Source of the DNA: Acidobacteriota bacterium | Lineage (GTDB): Bacteria > Acidobacteriota > Thermoanaerobaculia > Multivoradales > J023 | Direction of reading: 5' to 3' | NCBI GenBank assembly: GCA_029263395.1 | Contig: JAJCXO010000174.1 | Location: 1 to 33,962 of the forward strand | DNA length: 33,962 bases | Shown here: one piece after another, positions 17,299 to 26,287 of the stretch | How the letters are laid out: each line of letters opens with the position of its first letter | How positions within the stretch are numbered: position 1 is the first letter of the stretch | Position numbers and translations under genes: made by a program | The notes under the pieces: model-generated | Seen by the model: only the letters and a program-made list of their open reading frames with translations | Told to the model about the DNA's origin: nothing | Database searches by the model: none

Positions 17299-17727
17299 CT
17301 ATCCGATCGCTGCCGGTATGGGCCCTTCGCCAAGGAAGGTGTGTAGGCGGCGACGCTCGTTATCGTCCAAGACCGGGCTGAGCCAAGCCTCCAGATCTTG
17401 CGACTCGCGAAACGTGCGACGGTCAGGATTTCCCGCTGCTCGGATCGCCCGCTCAGCCTGCAAACCGAGTACCGCGCCATGGTTGATCAACACGGCGGAC
17501 CGGAGCAGCCGAGGATTGAGCTGGGACATCAGACCAATAAACGCCTCGCTGATCGCCGGTGGGAAGACATGGGCCTGGCGCATGTCGACCGCAACAACAA
17601 ACTCGCCGTCCACAGCCTGAGTCACCGCCAAATGTGTCTTGCGAAGCTCCAGGATTTCCTCGGTCGAAATCGGCGTCGTGACCCTGAGTTCGACCAGCCG
17701 TCCTATGTGGTTATTGCTGCTAAACAT
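17299..17727 (-). CDS. Small STAS/SpoIIAA-like protein
   Basis: The 142-aa soluble protein has the alternating strand-helix texture of a SpoIIAA-like fold: VVAVDMRQAHVFPPAISEAF followed by a helix, then LRSAVLINHGAVLGLQAERAI. No enzyme motif and no membrane segment are visible. It lies 42 bp after the PilZ gene and 18 bp before xth on the same strand. A regulatory or protein-binding role is plausible. The family call is tentative, and no clear Shine-Dalgarno precedes the ATG at 17727. Confidence 0.72.
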   Translation of the reverse strand: MFSSNNHIGRLVELRVTTPISTEEILELRKTHLAVTQAVDGEFVVAVDMRQAHVFPPAISEAFIGLMSQLNPRLLRSAVLINHGAVLGLQAERAIRAAGNPDRRTFRESQDLEAWLSPVLDDNERRRLHTFLGEGPIPAAIG

Positions 17728-17769
17728 GGAGTGCGCCCGACCAGACCGAGAGTGTATCGAGATCGGGGC

Positions 17770-18483
17770 TCAGAATCCGTAGCGGTTGTATCCGAGAATG
17801 GCAATGATGGAGCGAGCTGACTTACAGTCCTCGCACTTGTAGAGTGGGAAAACGCCCTGCTCCCAGGTCCCAGCCTGTAGGCCTATGTAGGTGAGGTGGG
17901 TCAACTTCCCACACGCTGGACAGCGAAACTCGGCCCCGGAAGGGACCATGGGTACTTTTCCAACCGACTTTGAAATCAACTCTCCAGGCTCTCGGGTCGG
18001 TTCCCCGGGTGTCGACTCTTTGATCCGGGTTCCGATCCGGAAGTGAGCATCGTCGATCTGACGACACCAACGTACCTCGGCGACGACTGTCTCGGCACGC
18101 TGTTCTGCGGGATCTTCGATCTGAATCAGCAGCTCCTCCCCTGGCTCCATCGGCTCGCGGACATCGAACGACAAGCCTGACAGACTCATATCGAATGCCA
18201 CTGCCTCGCGTAACATCTTGCCGGGGTTTTGGACAACTTTGCCGTCGAACGGCGAAAACAGTAATTCGATACCGACCACCGGATAACGCCTCTCGTTCCG
18301 CCGGTCATCAGCGGACTCCTGATCCTCAGACGAGACGGATCCGTCAGACGGTTCCTGGTCTTCAGTTGGTTTTGTTCCCTCAGACGGTGCTTGTACTTTA
18401 GACGGTACTTGTATCTCAGACCGTGCCTCCGCTCGGTCCTGAGCCTCGGGCGCCGTCTCGGTATCGGCAATATTTTTTGTCAC
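17770..18483 (-). CDS. PilZ-domain protein with C-terminal zinc ribbon
   Basis: A PilZ domain, which binds cyclic di-GMP, is indicated by RRNERR (an RxxxR motif) followed about 40 residues later by DMSLSGLSF (a D/NxSxxG motif). The C-terminus adds two CXXC knuckles (CPAC and CEDC, 25-30 residues apart), likely a zinc ribbon. The N-terminus is a disordered acidic linker built of hexapeptide repeats (S-x-x-x-x-P). I prefer the GTG at 18483, which has GGGAG at proper spacing, over the open frame to the GTG at 18546. The combination suggests a cyclic-di-GMP-responsive adaptor with a protein or nucleic-acid contact surface; the target is unknown. Confidence 0.82.
   Translation of the reverse strand: MTKNIADTETAPEAQDRAEARSEIQVPSKVQAPSEGTKPTEDQEPSDGSVSSEDQESADDRRNERRYPVVGIELLFSPFDGKVVQNPGKMLREAVAFDMSLSGLSFDVREPMEPGEELLIQIEDPAEQRAETVVAEVRWCRQIDDAHFRIGTRIKESTPGEPTREPGELISKSVGKVPMVPSGAEFRCPACGKLTHLTYIGLQAGTWEQGVFPLYKCEDCKSARSIIAILGYNRYGF
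18325..18433. repeat. 18-bp coding repeats in the PilZ gene linker
   Basis: Tandem 18-bp units are clearest at 18380-18397, 18398-18415 and 18416-18433 (each beginning TCAGACSGT or TTAGACGGT) and decay further left. They encode six-residue units such as SEIQVP, SKVQAP, SEGTKP and TEDQEP. Repeat slippage would change linker length without shifting frame. Confidence 0.65.
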
Positions 18484-18577
18484 GACATCTCCCAGGAAAA
18501 TCGAAGTATACCAAGCTCGCAGTTGTGCCCGTTGACACTCCCGCACGACCAGACCAACCGAGAACGCACCCCGCTAG

Positions 18578-18625
18578 GTCTGCCACAGATTCAGTCTGCC
18601 ACAGATTTAGTCTGCAACAGATTCA
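18578..18625. repeat. Three 16-bp tandem repeats at the GH2 stop codon
   Basis: GTCTGCCACAGATTCA (18578-18593), GTCTGCCACAGATTTA (18594-18609) and GTCTGCAACAGATTCA (18610-18625) lie head to tail. The stop codon of the minus-strand GH2 gene (18607-18609) is in the middle copy, so one unit is coding and the others are not. Confidence 0.75.
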
Positions 18626-21498
18626 GCCCGCAACCAAACGACCGCATGATAACTGCCGGTAGCGACATTGGCTCGACTGCTCGGGCCGAGTTCTGCCGCT
18701 GGATGGAATTTTGTGCCGATCGCCGAGATGCCATGGAGGAAGTGGATTCCGGATGCTGGTACAACGGCTACCGCGTCACGTGCGCCATCAGGAAAGACTG
18801 GCGAGAACAAGCTCAAGGTGAGCTCTGGCGATTCCAGGGCCAGAACCAGGCGCCCTTGGCCGGTTTCGAGCTCCGCCCAATAGACATCGTCATAAAACCC
18901 TTCCAGCTCAGGCCCATGGGAGCCGATGCTCGACGCAGGAGACCTCGCCGATGTTTCCCAAACTCCAAGCATTGCGCCGGCACGGCGATTCTTCCACACG
19001 CGCATCGGGCCACCGCCGAGCCAGCGAAAGCTCTCGACTTGATCGCGAGGATAGTCGAATCCGAAACCGAGTAGATCGCGAGGGCCCTTCGCGACGTAAT
19101 GCACTGCCAGCCGAAGCCACCCTGATGGGAACAGCGTCCAGCGCGCACTTTGCAGTTGATAAGGTTCAACCTGTCCGCGTTCAGGGTCCTGCTTGCGAGG
19201 TCCGACATCGTAGTCGACGTCGACAACCGCAGTGTTGCCGACGAGGGTATGGCGAACTCGGCCCGGTTCTAAAACCTCGCCGGTTAGACGTGGCCCGCCA
19301 GTTAACTCTATGCGGCCATCGTCATGAACCAACGAGAGTAAGTTACCGTGACTCAGATCAATATCGACACCTGTGGTGCCGGCGCGTAGGTTCACGACCT
19401 GCCCAACAACCCGCAGAGCAACCGGTTCACCGGGCTCGGATCCAAGCCGCGATGCGATCTTTTGTCGCAGATCGCGGGTCGGCAACACCCAACTCCCGAG
19501 CGCTCGACCGCTGGCATCCAGGGCGGTCCAACGCACCGCATCCGCAGCCTTCCAATCGATCTCATCCGGTATTTCGAGCTTGCCATGACTGCCGGGTGGA
19601 ACCGTCGGTCCAGGTAAGGTCCCATGGCCGAAGGTACGCACTGCAGCCAGTGGCTCAGGACCGGGTAGATCGAGCAGGCTCCACTCAAAGCTACATTGGG
19701 CCAGATCGGTCATATCGAATCGATTCTCGAGCTCGACTATGCCCTGGAAGGTTGTGTTCATGAGGCGAATCGGAGAGAAAACATCGCGCACGGCATAATA
19801 GTTACCCGTCAGCTCACGATAGGGGCCCAGCACTCCATCAGGGGCATGGTTGCCATCCGTATCGAGGACTCCATTGCGATCTGTGCGTTCGATGCTTTCG
19901 TCAGCAAACGACCATAAAAAAGCTCCCGCAGATCGCGGCGACTGACGCAATCGCTGCCAATAGTCTGCAAGCCCAGCTCCCGAGCCACCATCATAGAGGC
20001 CATGTAAGAGCTCGGTCGGCATCACCAGTGGCAACTCGCCGAACAAGCTGTGCCAGCGGTTGCGAAGACTCGATGGATCCAGAGCGGTCTCGAGCTCCTG
20101 CCACGACAGGTAGTGTTTTGTGTTGAAGCCACCGGCAACCGCATCGGGATGAAACACCGCACGACGCTGCGGGTCATGCCGAGCAAATTCTCCGTCGAGG
20201 GCCGTGTTCCAGCCGCCTTCATTACCATTTGCCCACAGGATGATCGACGGATGGTTGACATCTCGCTCTACCATTTCGCGCACTAAGCGGCGACCAACCG
20301 ACGATCCGTAGGCATCGTGCCAGCCGGCGAGCTCATCGATAACGTAAATCCCCAGTTCGTCACAAGCGTCGAGAAAGCTTTGATCCGGCGGATAATGCGA
20401 CATACGAACCGCATTCATGTTCATATCTTTGATCAGCTCTGCGTCGCGCCGATCGAGATCGCGATTCAGGGTACGCCCCGAAGCAGGCCAGAAGGCGTGA
20501 CGATTGACTCCTTTGAGCAACACTCGGTGCTGGTTGACAAACAGTCCGTCGGAGCGCACGTCGACCGTTCGAAAGCCGAATCGACGACGGCTGCTGTGGA
20601 GCAGCCGCTCACCCCGTCGAAGCTCAATTGCCAGCCAGTAGAGGTGTGGACTCTCCGCACTCCAAGGCGTGACTCCATCAACCTGTGTCTCAATGGCCAT
20701 CAATGGATGAGCGACGCCAACATTCACCTTAGCCTCTTCAGCCAAGCGCTCGCCTGCCAAACTCTCTACCCAGGCGTGTAGTGTTGCCTGATCGCGCAGA
20801 CCTCGAGTCCGGACCTGGGCGACTAGACGCCCGCGGTCGTCAGCATCAATCGCAACATGATCGACGGACTCGGCAGGCCTCGCCTCAAGATAAACCGGAC
20901 GGAAAATCCCACCGAAGATCCAATAGTCCGCCTCGCGCTCAGCACGGTTCACTGAGCGATCGGCCGAGTGTTTGGCGACCGTCACCTCAAGCAAGTTTTC
21001 AGTGCCAACACGGAGCCAGGGGGTGACGTCGTAGCGGAAGCGATAAAACGAACCGCGGTGCACCGGCCCTACGCTGTGACCATTGAGCTCGACCTCGGTG
21101 TCGGTCATCGAGCCTTCAAAAACTAGATCGACAACCCGGCCCTGCCAGTTTGTGGGCACTTGGAATCGGTGGCGATAGTGCCCTATTTCCCGGCTCTTGT
21201 TGTCGTCATGACCGTAGTTGTAAGAGCCAAAGCCGTGCTGCTCCCAGTGGGATGGGACTGGCAAAGTGGTCCATTCGCCGGCCCGTCGGCCTGCACTGAC
21301 CGAAAACTCCCAGTCGACCGTCGCGCCAAAGCCACGACCAGACAAGTCGAGGCGCTCGGTGCTCGGCGTGTCTTCTGAGAAGGGTTCTGCAGAAACCGGG
21401 GCTATCCAAGGCCCCAGTGTCGAGATCAGAATGACGGCGGCGCCAACGGAGAGTCTGCTCGTCATGCGGTATCGTTTGCTGATCGCCGTGCCGTTCAC
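18607..21498 (-). CDS. Secreted glycoside hydrolase family 2 (beta-galactosidase-like)
   Basis: GH2 enzymes hydrolyse beta-galactosides, glucuronides or mannosides. After a signal peptide (MTSRLSVGAAVILIS... ending near PVSAEP) come a jelly-roll sugar-binding domain (LPVPSHWEQHGFG, FEGSMTDTEVELNG), an Ig-like domain, and the TIM barrel with GVNRHAFWPASGRTL and NMNAVRMSHYP. The acid/base is the Glu of WANGNEGG (codon 20218-20220) and the likely nucleophile is the Glu of MPTELLHG (codon 20011-20013), 69 residues later, close to the LacZ spacing. A LacZ domain-5-like region follows. The start is uncertain: GTG 21498 has AAGGA upstream, with alternatives GTG 21516 and ATG 21465. It starts 23 bp after the exporter adaptor gene and seems to be in its operon. 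The substrate cannot be read from sequence. Confidence 0.92.
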   Translation of the reverse strand: MNGTAISKRYRMTSRLSVGAAVILISTLGPWIAPVSAEPFSEDTPSTERLDLSGRGFGATVDWEFSVSAGRRAGEWTTLPVPSHWEQHGFGSYNYGHDDNKSREIGHYRHRFQVPTNWQGRVVDLVFEGSMTDTEVELNGHSVGPVHRGSFYRFRYDVTPWLRVGTENLLEVTVAKHSADRSVNRAEREADYWIFGGIFRPVYLEARPAESVDHVAIDADDRGRLVAQVRTRGLRDQATLHAWVESLAGERLAEEAKVNVGVAHPLMAIETQVDGVTPWSAESPHLYWLAIELRRGERLLHSSRRRFGFRTVDVRSDGLFVNQHRVLLKGVNRHAFWPASGRTLNRDLDRRDAELIKDMNMNAVRMSHYPPDQSFLDACDELGIYVIDELAGWHDAYGSSVGRRLVREMVERDVNHPSIILWANGNEGGWNTALDGEFARHDPQRRAVFHPDAVAGGFNTKHYLSWQELETALDPSSLRNRWHSLFGELPLVMPTELLHGLYDGGSGAGLADYWQRLRQSPRSAGAFLWSFADESIERTDRNGVLDTDGNHAPDGVLGPYRELTGNYYAVRDVFSPIRLMNTTFQGIVELENRFDMTDLAQCSFEWSLLDLPGPEPLAAVRTFGHGTLPGPTVPPGSHGKLEIPDEIDWKAADAVRWTALDASGRALGSWVLPTRDLRQKIASRLGSEPGEPVALRVVGQVVNLRAGTTGVDIDLSHGNLLSLVHDDGRIELTGGPRLTGEVLEPGRVRHTLVGNTAVVDVDYDVGPRKQDPERGQVEPYQLQSARWTLFPSGWLRLAVHYVAKGPRDLLGFGFDYPRDQVESFRWLGGGPMRVWKNRRAGAMLGVWETSARSPASSIGSHGPELEGFYDDVYWAELETGQGRLVLALESPELTLSLFSPVFPDGARDAVAVVPASGIHFLHGISAIGTKFHPAAELGPSSRANVATGSYHAVVWLRAESVAD

Positions 21499-21521
21499 TA
21501 TGTCCTTGTGTCTCACTGGAC

Positions 21522-22742
21522 TCAGGACCCACGCTGCTCAACTTTCACACCGTCAGCGATGGCATCAGACGGATGAACAATAACCGTTTGGCCAGAATCT
21601 AGCCCGCTCAAGATCTGCGCGTACAAACCGTTGCGCTGCCCGATCTCGATCTCTCGAAGCTGTGCCACTCCGGCCTCGACTACATAAGCAGCCCATCCAT
21701 CATCCACACGAAAGAGGCTCGAGGTTGGCACCTGAGCGATGTCGTCCTGTTCCCAGATGACGATCCTAACTTCGACTCGATAACCATCTCCCAACGCGTC
21801 CCAGGCTTCCCGAGAGTCTTCGAAGTCCATCACCACGTTGACTCGTTGTTCTTCGACACCGAGAGCAGAGATCTTGGTGAATCCATAAGGCTCGACCCGA
21901 CGCACCACGGCTTGCAAGGCACGCTCTCCCCCCCACCGTTCCACCAACACTCGCTGCCCTTGCTTCACCCGCACCGCATCAGTGGACAGCATGTCAGAGA
22001 CGATTTCCATACGTTGTGGGTCCGCCACTTCAAGCAGCGGTTCGCCGGCCGGAACCACGGCCTCGCTTTCACGCAACCGCCTCAGTACGGTTCCGCTCAC
22101 AGGCGACCGAATCGCAATCGGTTCGCCGTGAGGCTGCGCTTGCTCACTGCGGGCCTCGACCAAGCTGGCACGGGCAACCTCGAGGTCGTAGGTTGAGGCC
22201 CGTGCTGAGAAATCCGCCGCATTCACCGCCTTCAACCTCATATCCCGTTCGAGCTCCGCCTGCTCCAAGCGCTCTTTCGAGATGATGTTTTCGGCCGCCA
22301 GCTTGCGATAGCGGCCGAGCTCGGCATCCGAAAAACGAAGTTCAGCGCGGGCACTCTCGAGGCCTGCCTCGGCTCGGCCAACCGCAGCTCGTGCGGCCTG
22401 GACTCGGGCTTGCGCCTCCGCTCGGCTACGCGCATCGAGTAACACCGGATCGCTGGGCTGAAACGTAGCCAACACGGTCTCTTCCGCGATCACCGGGTCG
22501 CCCGGCTCGAGCTCGATACGCAGCACCCGACCCGCATGCGGCGCCGAGACCATGAACCGGTCGCGCACCCGGGTTTCGCCCTCCTCATCGAGGGTGACTT
22601 GTAAAGGTGCCTTTTCGATCGTCGCAAAGTCGGCAGGTTGCGGTTTGGGCAATAGCGCCAGGATGATCAACGCCAAGATGGCGAGGCACCCTCCCCAGAC
22701 GACCAGTCGACGAGTCAGCTTTTTCTCTTTTTTTGCGGCCAC
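21522..22742 (-). CDS. HlyD-family efflux periplasmic adaptor
   Basis: This adaptor links an inner-membrane ABC exporter to an outer-membrane channel. It has a cytoplasmic basic tail, a single membrane helix (about residues 13-31), a biotinyl-lipoyl half-motif (APHAGRVLRIELEPGDPV), a long coiled-coil hairpin (about 105-205, many Glu/Arg/Ala), the second lipoyl half (IRSPVSGTVLRRL), and a beta-barrel/membrane-proximal end. The length of 406 aa is usual for MacA-like proteins. It starts with GTG and has TAGGAG upstream. It is the third gene after the ATPase and permease. A CGTGC/GCACG dyad (22766-22781) lies in the 90-bp gap before it. Confidence 0.93.
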   Translation of the reverse strand: MAAKKEKKLTRRLVVWGGCLAILALIILALLPKPQPADFATIEKAPLQVTLDEEGETRVRDRFMVSAPHAGRVLRIELEPGDPVIAEETVLATFQPSDPVLLDARSRAEAQARVQAARAAVGRAEAGLESARAELRFSDAELGRYRKLAAENIISKERLEQAELERDMRLKAVNAADFSARASTYDLEVARASLVEARSEQAQPHGEPIAIRSPVSGTVLRRLRESEAVVPAGEPLLEVADPQRMEIVSDMLSTDAVRVKQGQRVLVERWGGERALQAVVRRVEPYGFTKISALGVEEQRVNVVMDFEDSREAWDALGDGYRVEVRIVIWEQDDIAQVPTSSLFRVDDGWAAYVVEAGVAQLREIEIGQRNGLYAQILSGLDSGQTVIVHPSDAIADGVKVEQRGS

Positions 22743-22832
22743 GACGAATCACTCCTATCTCCAAACGTGCATTTGAGCACGATCTATCTATCGTATGCGC
22801 TCTCTCTAACACATGCGCTAGGTATGACGACG

Positions 22833-25196
22833 TCATTCCCGAGTCTTGAGAACCTCAACCAAATCGAGGTGATCCAAGCGACGGCGAACGACCAGACCAG
22901 AAAATACGGCCGCCAACAACACAGTCAGCGCCGAAAAACCATAGGTGCGAGCCGAAACCACCAAAGGAAATCGATAAACCTCGGTGTCGTAGGCAGCGAC
23001 AACCAATCCCGCCAAGCCATACCCAAGCACCAAGCCGACCGGCACTGCCACCAAGGTCACAACCGCCAACTCTCCGAGCAGGATGAACGAAATCTCGGCG
23101 CGCGTCAGTCCAATGACACGCAAGCTGGCCAATTCGTGGCTGCGCTCAGACAGCGAAATTCGAGCCGCGTTGTAGACCACCCCGAAGGCGATGATGCCGG
23201 CAAACAGAACATTGAAGAAAATCATCAAACCCATCGACTCGTCCATCGTCTTGCGAAAGCTGTCGATCGCAGCCGATTTGAGAGCTACTCCGGCTACCGC
23301 CGGCACCGCTTTGAGCCGTCGGTATAACTCGTCGACGTAGGCCGAATCGACCTGCAGAAAGGCACCCGACAAGTTGTTCCCCTCGCGCATCAGCCGGTGT
23401 AATGCGCCGGCTTCCATATAAACCGACATCCCCATGTACTCTTCGACCAGATCCGAGACATGCACCCGGCGGGTTGGGCGTCTGCCTTCGAGTACCTCCA
23501 GTAGAACACTGTCGCCCGGTTCGACAGCTAATAGCTCGGCGAGCTTGGCAGACATCACCAGACCTTCGGGCGGCAGCTCGATAGCGTCCAAGGAGGTATT
23601 GACGATGCGGTTGAGTTCGGCACCGTTGGGCAAGCCGGTGATCGCGACCTGCCGTGAGCGATGGCCGTGGCGGAGCCGTACTGGTACCGAACGCATTGCC
23701 TCAGAATAGACCACTCCCGGGAATCGCTGAATCTCGTGCAAGGCACTCGAAGATGCCGGCTCGACAAAGGTCACTGTGACGTCCTGACGCTGAGTGACAT
23801 TGAATTGAACGAACATCAGCTCGTCCACGGCGTCGACGAAGAACAGACCGACAATCAGCATCGCTGCGGCGAAGGCGATCCCGATCACCGACGCCAAAGC
23901 ACGGCCAGGTCGACGCTGCAGATTCCGCAGCACCATCCGCGCCGGTTGCGAAAGCCAGCGGGTCCACCCCAAACGTTCGATCAAGCTCGGTCGGTAGCTT
24001 GCCGGTGGCTCGGCATGCATCGCCTCTGCCGGTGGCAGTCGGACCGCCCGACGGACCGCACCAAAGGCTCCCAAGATGGCGGCAACAAAACTAATCGCCA
24101 CCGCTCCCAACGCAACGTCGGCCGACAGCTGATATTCAAGGAACGGAAACCGAAAGTACTGGTTGTAGAGCGAGATCATGCCCGACCCCATCCAGCCGCC
24201 ACCAACGGTACCGACGGCACCACCGATCAACGCAATCACCAGGCTCCACTGTGTATAGTGAAATCCGACTTCTCGACTCGAATACCCCAACGCCTTGAGC
24301 GCAGCAATCTGCTCGCGCTGCACCGCAATGATGCGGGTCAGCACGACATTGAGCAGGAAAGCAGCCACTGCCAGGAACACGATCGGTATGATCATCCCAA
24401 CCCCTTGCAGCCCCGCGAGTTCGGCGTCGAGATACCAGTGGGACAATTGCAATGCCCTCGGTATTGCCCCGAGACCACCATAGGGCTCGAGCAACCGATC
24501 GAGTTGCGCGATGACATCAGCCTCCACCGCACCTTGGCGCAGCGTCAATGCAACATCGTTGAACCCGCCTTCCATGTCGAAGGCCGTCGCCAGGGCTTCG
24601 CGTCCCATCCAGAACAGACCAAAACGCCCTTCGTCCGGAACGATTTCACCTGGTCGGATGTTGTAGACGTACTCCGGTGACAGCGCAATACCGACAATCT
24701 TGAGCTCGCGGTGTCGGCCATTGAGAATTGCTGACACCGAGTCTCCAGGCTCCAGGCCGCGCGCCAGCGCGAAACCCTCACTGACTAAAACTTCATCGGA
24801 GCGCGCAGGCTCGATATACCGCCCTCTCAGCAACGCAAGGTCGTTGAGCGTTGCGGTATCGCGCTCCGGAATCGAGAGCAGCCTCCCGAGCACGGGTTCG
24901 TCCAAATCCTCGACGTCGAGGGTCACGTTCGCAACCACCCGAGTGTCGACGACAGCGACCCCCGGAATCTCCTCGATTCGGCCTTCGATCCACAGCGGCG
25001 CCCGTTTCAAGCTGACGAAGACGTCAGCAAACCGATACCGCTCGTAATAGGCTCCCTGGGTACGCCGCAACGACTCAAAAGTCGACAGGTACATGATGAA
25101 CATCGTCACCCCGGCGGCAATCACCAGGCTGATCGCCAGCCCTTGACCTTTGATCTGCCAAAGGTCACGCAGCAACTTACGATGGATGGCGCGCAT
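22833..25196 (-). CDS. ABC transporter permease with two FtsX domains
   Basis: This is an inner-membrane permease of the lipoprotein/macrolide exporter type (DevC/MacB/LolCE superfamily). From the ATG at 25196 it has an N-terminal helix (GLAISLVIAAGVTMFIMYLS), a large periplasmic domain, a first FtsX block of three helices (IIPIVFLAVAAFLL...; SLVIALIGGAVGTVGGGW; AISFVAAILGAFGAV), a second N-terminal helix and periplasmic domain, and a second FtsX block (FFNVLFAGIIAFGVVY; LLGELAVVTLVAVPVGL; LTVLLAAVFSGLVV). The duplicated layout in ~787 aa is normal. The frame extends upstream to 25271 but overlaps the ATPase gene; the start is set by AAGGCGGGG and by homology. The gap to the ATPase stop is 10 bp. 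Confidence 0.93.
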   Translation of the reverse strand: MRAIHRKLLRDLWQIKGQGLAISLVIAAGVTMFIMYLSTFESLRRTQGAYYERYRFADVFVSLKRAPLWIEGRIEEIPGVAVVDTRVVANVTLDVEDLDEPVLGRLLSIPERDTATLNDLALLRGRYIEPARSDEVLVSEGFALARGLEPGDSVSAILNGRHRELKIVGIALSPEYVYNIRPGEIVPDEGRFGLFWMGREALATAFDMEGGFNDVALTLRQGAVEADVIAQLDRLLEPYGGLGAIPRALQLSHWYLDAELAGLQGVGMIIPIVFLAVAAFLLNVVLTRIIAVQREQIAALKALGYSSREVGFHYTQWSLVIALIGGAVGTVGGGWMGSGMISLYNQYFRFPFLEYQLSADVALGAVAISFVAAILGAFGAVRRAVRLPPAEAMHAEPPASYRPSLIERLGWTRWLSQPARMVLRNLQRRPGRALASVIGIAFAAAMLIVGLFFVDAVDELMFVQFNVTQRQDVTVTFVEPASSSALHEIQRFPGVVYSEAMRSVPVRLRHGHRSRQVAITGLPNGAELNRIVNTSLDAIELPPEGLVMSAKLAELLAVEPGDSVLLEVLEGRRPTRRVHVSDLVEEYMGMSVYMEAGALHRLMREGNNLSGAFLQVDSAYVDELYRRLKAVPAVAGVALKSAAIDSFRKTMDESMGLMIFFNVLFAGIIAFGVVYNAARISLSERSHELASLRVIGLTRAEISFILLGELAVVTLVAVPVGLVLGYGLAGLVVAAYDTEVYRFPLVVSARTYGFSALTVLLAAVFSGLVVRRRLDHLDLVEVLKTRE

Positions 25197-25206
25197 GATC
25201 CCCGCC

Positions 25207-25965
25207 TTACCAGTGGAGGTCTCTTGGTCCGATCTTTTGGCTGTTGCGGCTCTCAGAAACGATCTTGCCATCCCCTAGGGAGATCACCCGGTCCGCCATC
25301 TCGGAAATTGCGGCGTTGTGGGTGATGACCGCAGTCGTCGTGCCGAGCTCACGATTGACCCGCTCGATCGCCTCGAGCACAACAACCCCAGTCGTCAGAT
25401 CGAGAGCACCAGTGGGTTCGTCACATAACAACACATCGGGCTGCTTGGCGATGGCACGTGCAATTGCCACTCTTTGCTGCTCACCGCCCGATAGCTGCGA
25501 AGGGAAGTGATCGAGACGATCAGTAAGCTCGACAAGTCCCAGTGCCTCTTCGGGAGTGAGCGGATCAGGGGCAATCTCGGTAACCAACGCCACGTTTTCA
25601 CGGGCCGTCAGACTGGGAATCAGGTTGTAGAACTGGAAAACGAAGCCAACATGATCGCGACGGTACTGCGTAAGCTCACGATCATCTGCTGCCGTCAACT
25701 CGCCGCCGCGATAGAACACTCGGCCGGCAGTCGGGATATCGAGGCCTCCCAGGATGTTGAGTAATGTCGACTTACCGCTGCCTGAAGGACCGAGGAACAC
25801 CGTGAACTCGGACTCGCGTAAATCGAGATCGATGCCGCGCAACGCGTGCACCTCGACCTCTCCCATGCGGTAGATCTTGGTCAGTCCACGTGCCGAGAAC
25901 ACCAACTCAGAGGCTTCCGCAACGGATCGTGATGAAGAATCGGAACTTTTCATAGGAAGGGACAT
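25207..25965 (-). CDS. ABC transporter ATP-binding protein (LolD/MacB type)
   Basis: This is the nucleotide-binding subunit powering the adjacent permease. The Walker A is GPSGSGKST (residues 59-67 from ATG 25965), the Q-loop lies in [18 protein letters not shown], the signature is [14 protein letters not shown], the Walker B is [11 protein letters not shown], and the switch histidine is in VITHNA. The [11 protein letters not shown]-loop and TGALD are typical of the exporter branch that pairs with FtsX permeases. I chose ATG 25965 because GGAG precedes it by 8 bases; ATG 25986 in the same frame has no ribosome site. It is the first gene of the exporter operon. Confidence 0.95.
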   Translation of the reverse strand: MSLPMKSSDSSSRSVAEASELVFSARGLTKIYRMGEVEVHALRGIDLDLRESEFTVFLGPSGSGKSTLLNILGGLDIPTAGRVFYRGGELTAADDRELTQYRRDHVGFVFQFYNLIPSLTARENVALVTEIAPDPLTPEEALGLVELTDRLDHFPSQLSGGEQQRVAIARAIAKQPDVLLCDEPTGALDLTTGVVVLEAIERVNRELGTTTAVITHNAAISEMADRVISLGDGKIVSESRNSQKIGPRDLHW

Positions 25966-26287
25966 GTTGTTGGCTCCAGGAATCATTCTGTCACCAGTCT
26001 ACGTAAGAGGACGAAATAAGTTCAATCCGTTTTGAAATTTTTTTTGACCGATCAAAATTGATAATAGCCAACAGCACGGTCATCTTCTCTAACCAGCTCC
26101 ACAGCTAGAGTCGTCGCAGGAGGTGATCAGGTTCAATTCAATTGTCATTCAACTCTCTGTTATGCTGCGGCCTGTTATCAACAAGACAGCTTCGATGTCG
26201 ACCGGCCTGTTCGCAGGCAGCGTTGTGGCGCTTCTCCACTAAGTTGGCGGATGCGTCAGTGACTTAGATCCGAGGAAGGACACCTGA
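25966..26287. other. Divergent intergenic region with AT-rich patch and dyads
   Basis: This 320-bp stretch separates the exporter operon (minus) from the GlsB-like gene (plus). An AT-rich patch at 26032-26065 includes TTGACCGATCAA (26044-26055, TTGA/TCAA arms), ATCAA-AA-TTGAT (26051-26062) and a -10-like GATAAT (26060-26065). I find no well-spaced -35 for it and no -24/-12 element. A TTGTCA at 26142 is too close to TATGCT at 26161 to count as a promoter. Confidence 0.4.
26051..26062. promoter_or_regulatory. Possible operator dyad upstream of the exporter operon
   Basis: ATCAA-AA-TTGAT is a perfect 5-bp-arm dyad overlapping TTGACCGATCAA. It lies in the AT-rich patch about 90 bp upstream of the ATPase gene. 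It is a candidate repressor site only; dyads this short are frequent by chance in AT-rich DNA. Confidence 0.25.

Noticed and set aside
18391-19763. Plus-strand open frames antisense to the GH2 gene
   Set aside because: They lie opposite conserved GH2 domains and show no coherent protein features.
23661-24680. 339-aa plus-strand open frame antisense to the permease
   Set aside because: It is long, but its composition (Arg, His, Gln, Asn, Thr rich) is that of a shadow of a hydrophobic protein; there is no domain and no ribosome site.
26142-26166. Sigma-70-like promoter TTGTCA/TATGCT before the GlsB-type gene
   Set aside because: The spacer is only 13 bp, too short for a functional -35/-10 pair.
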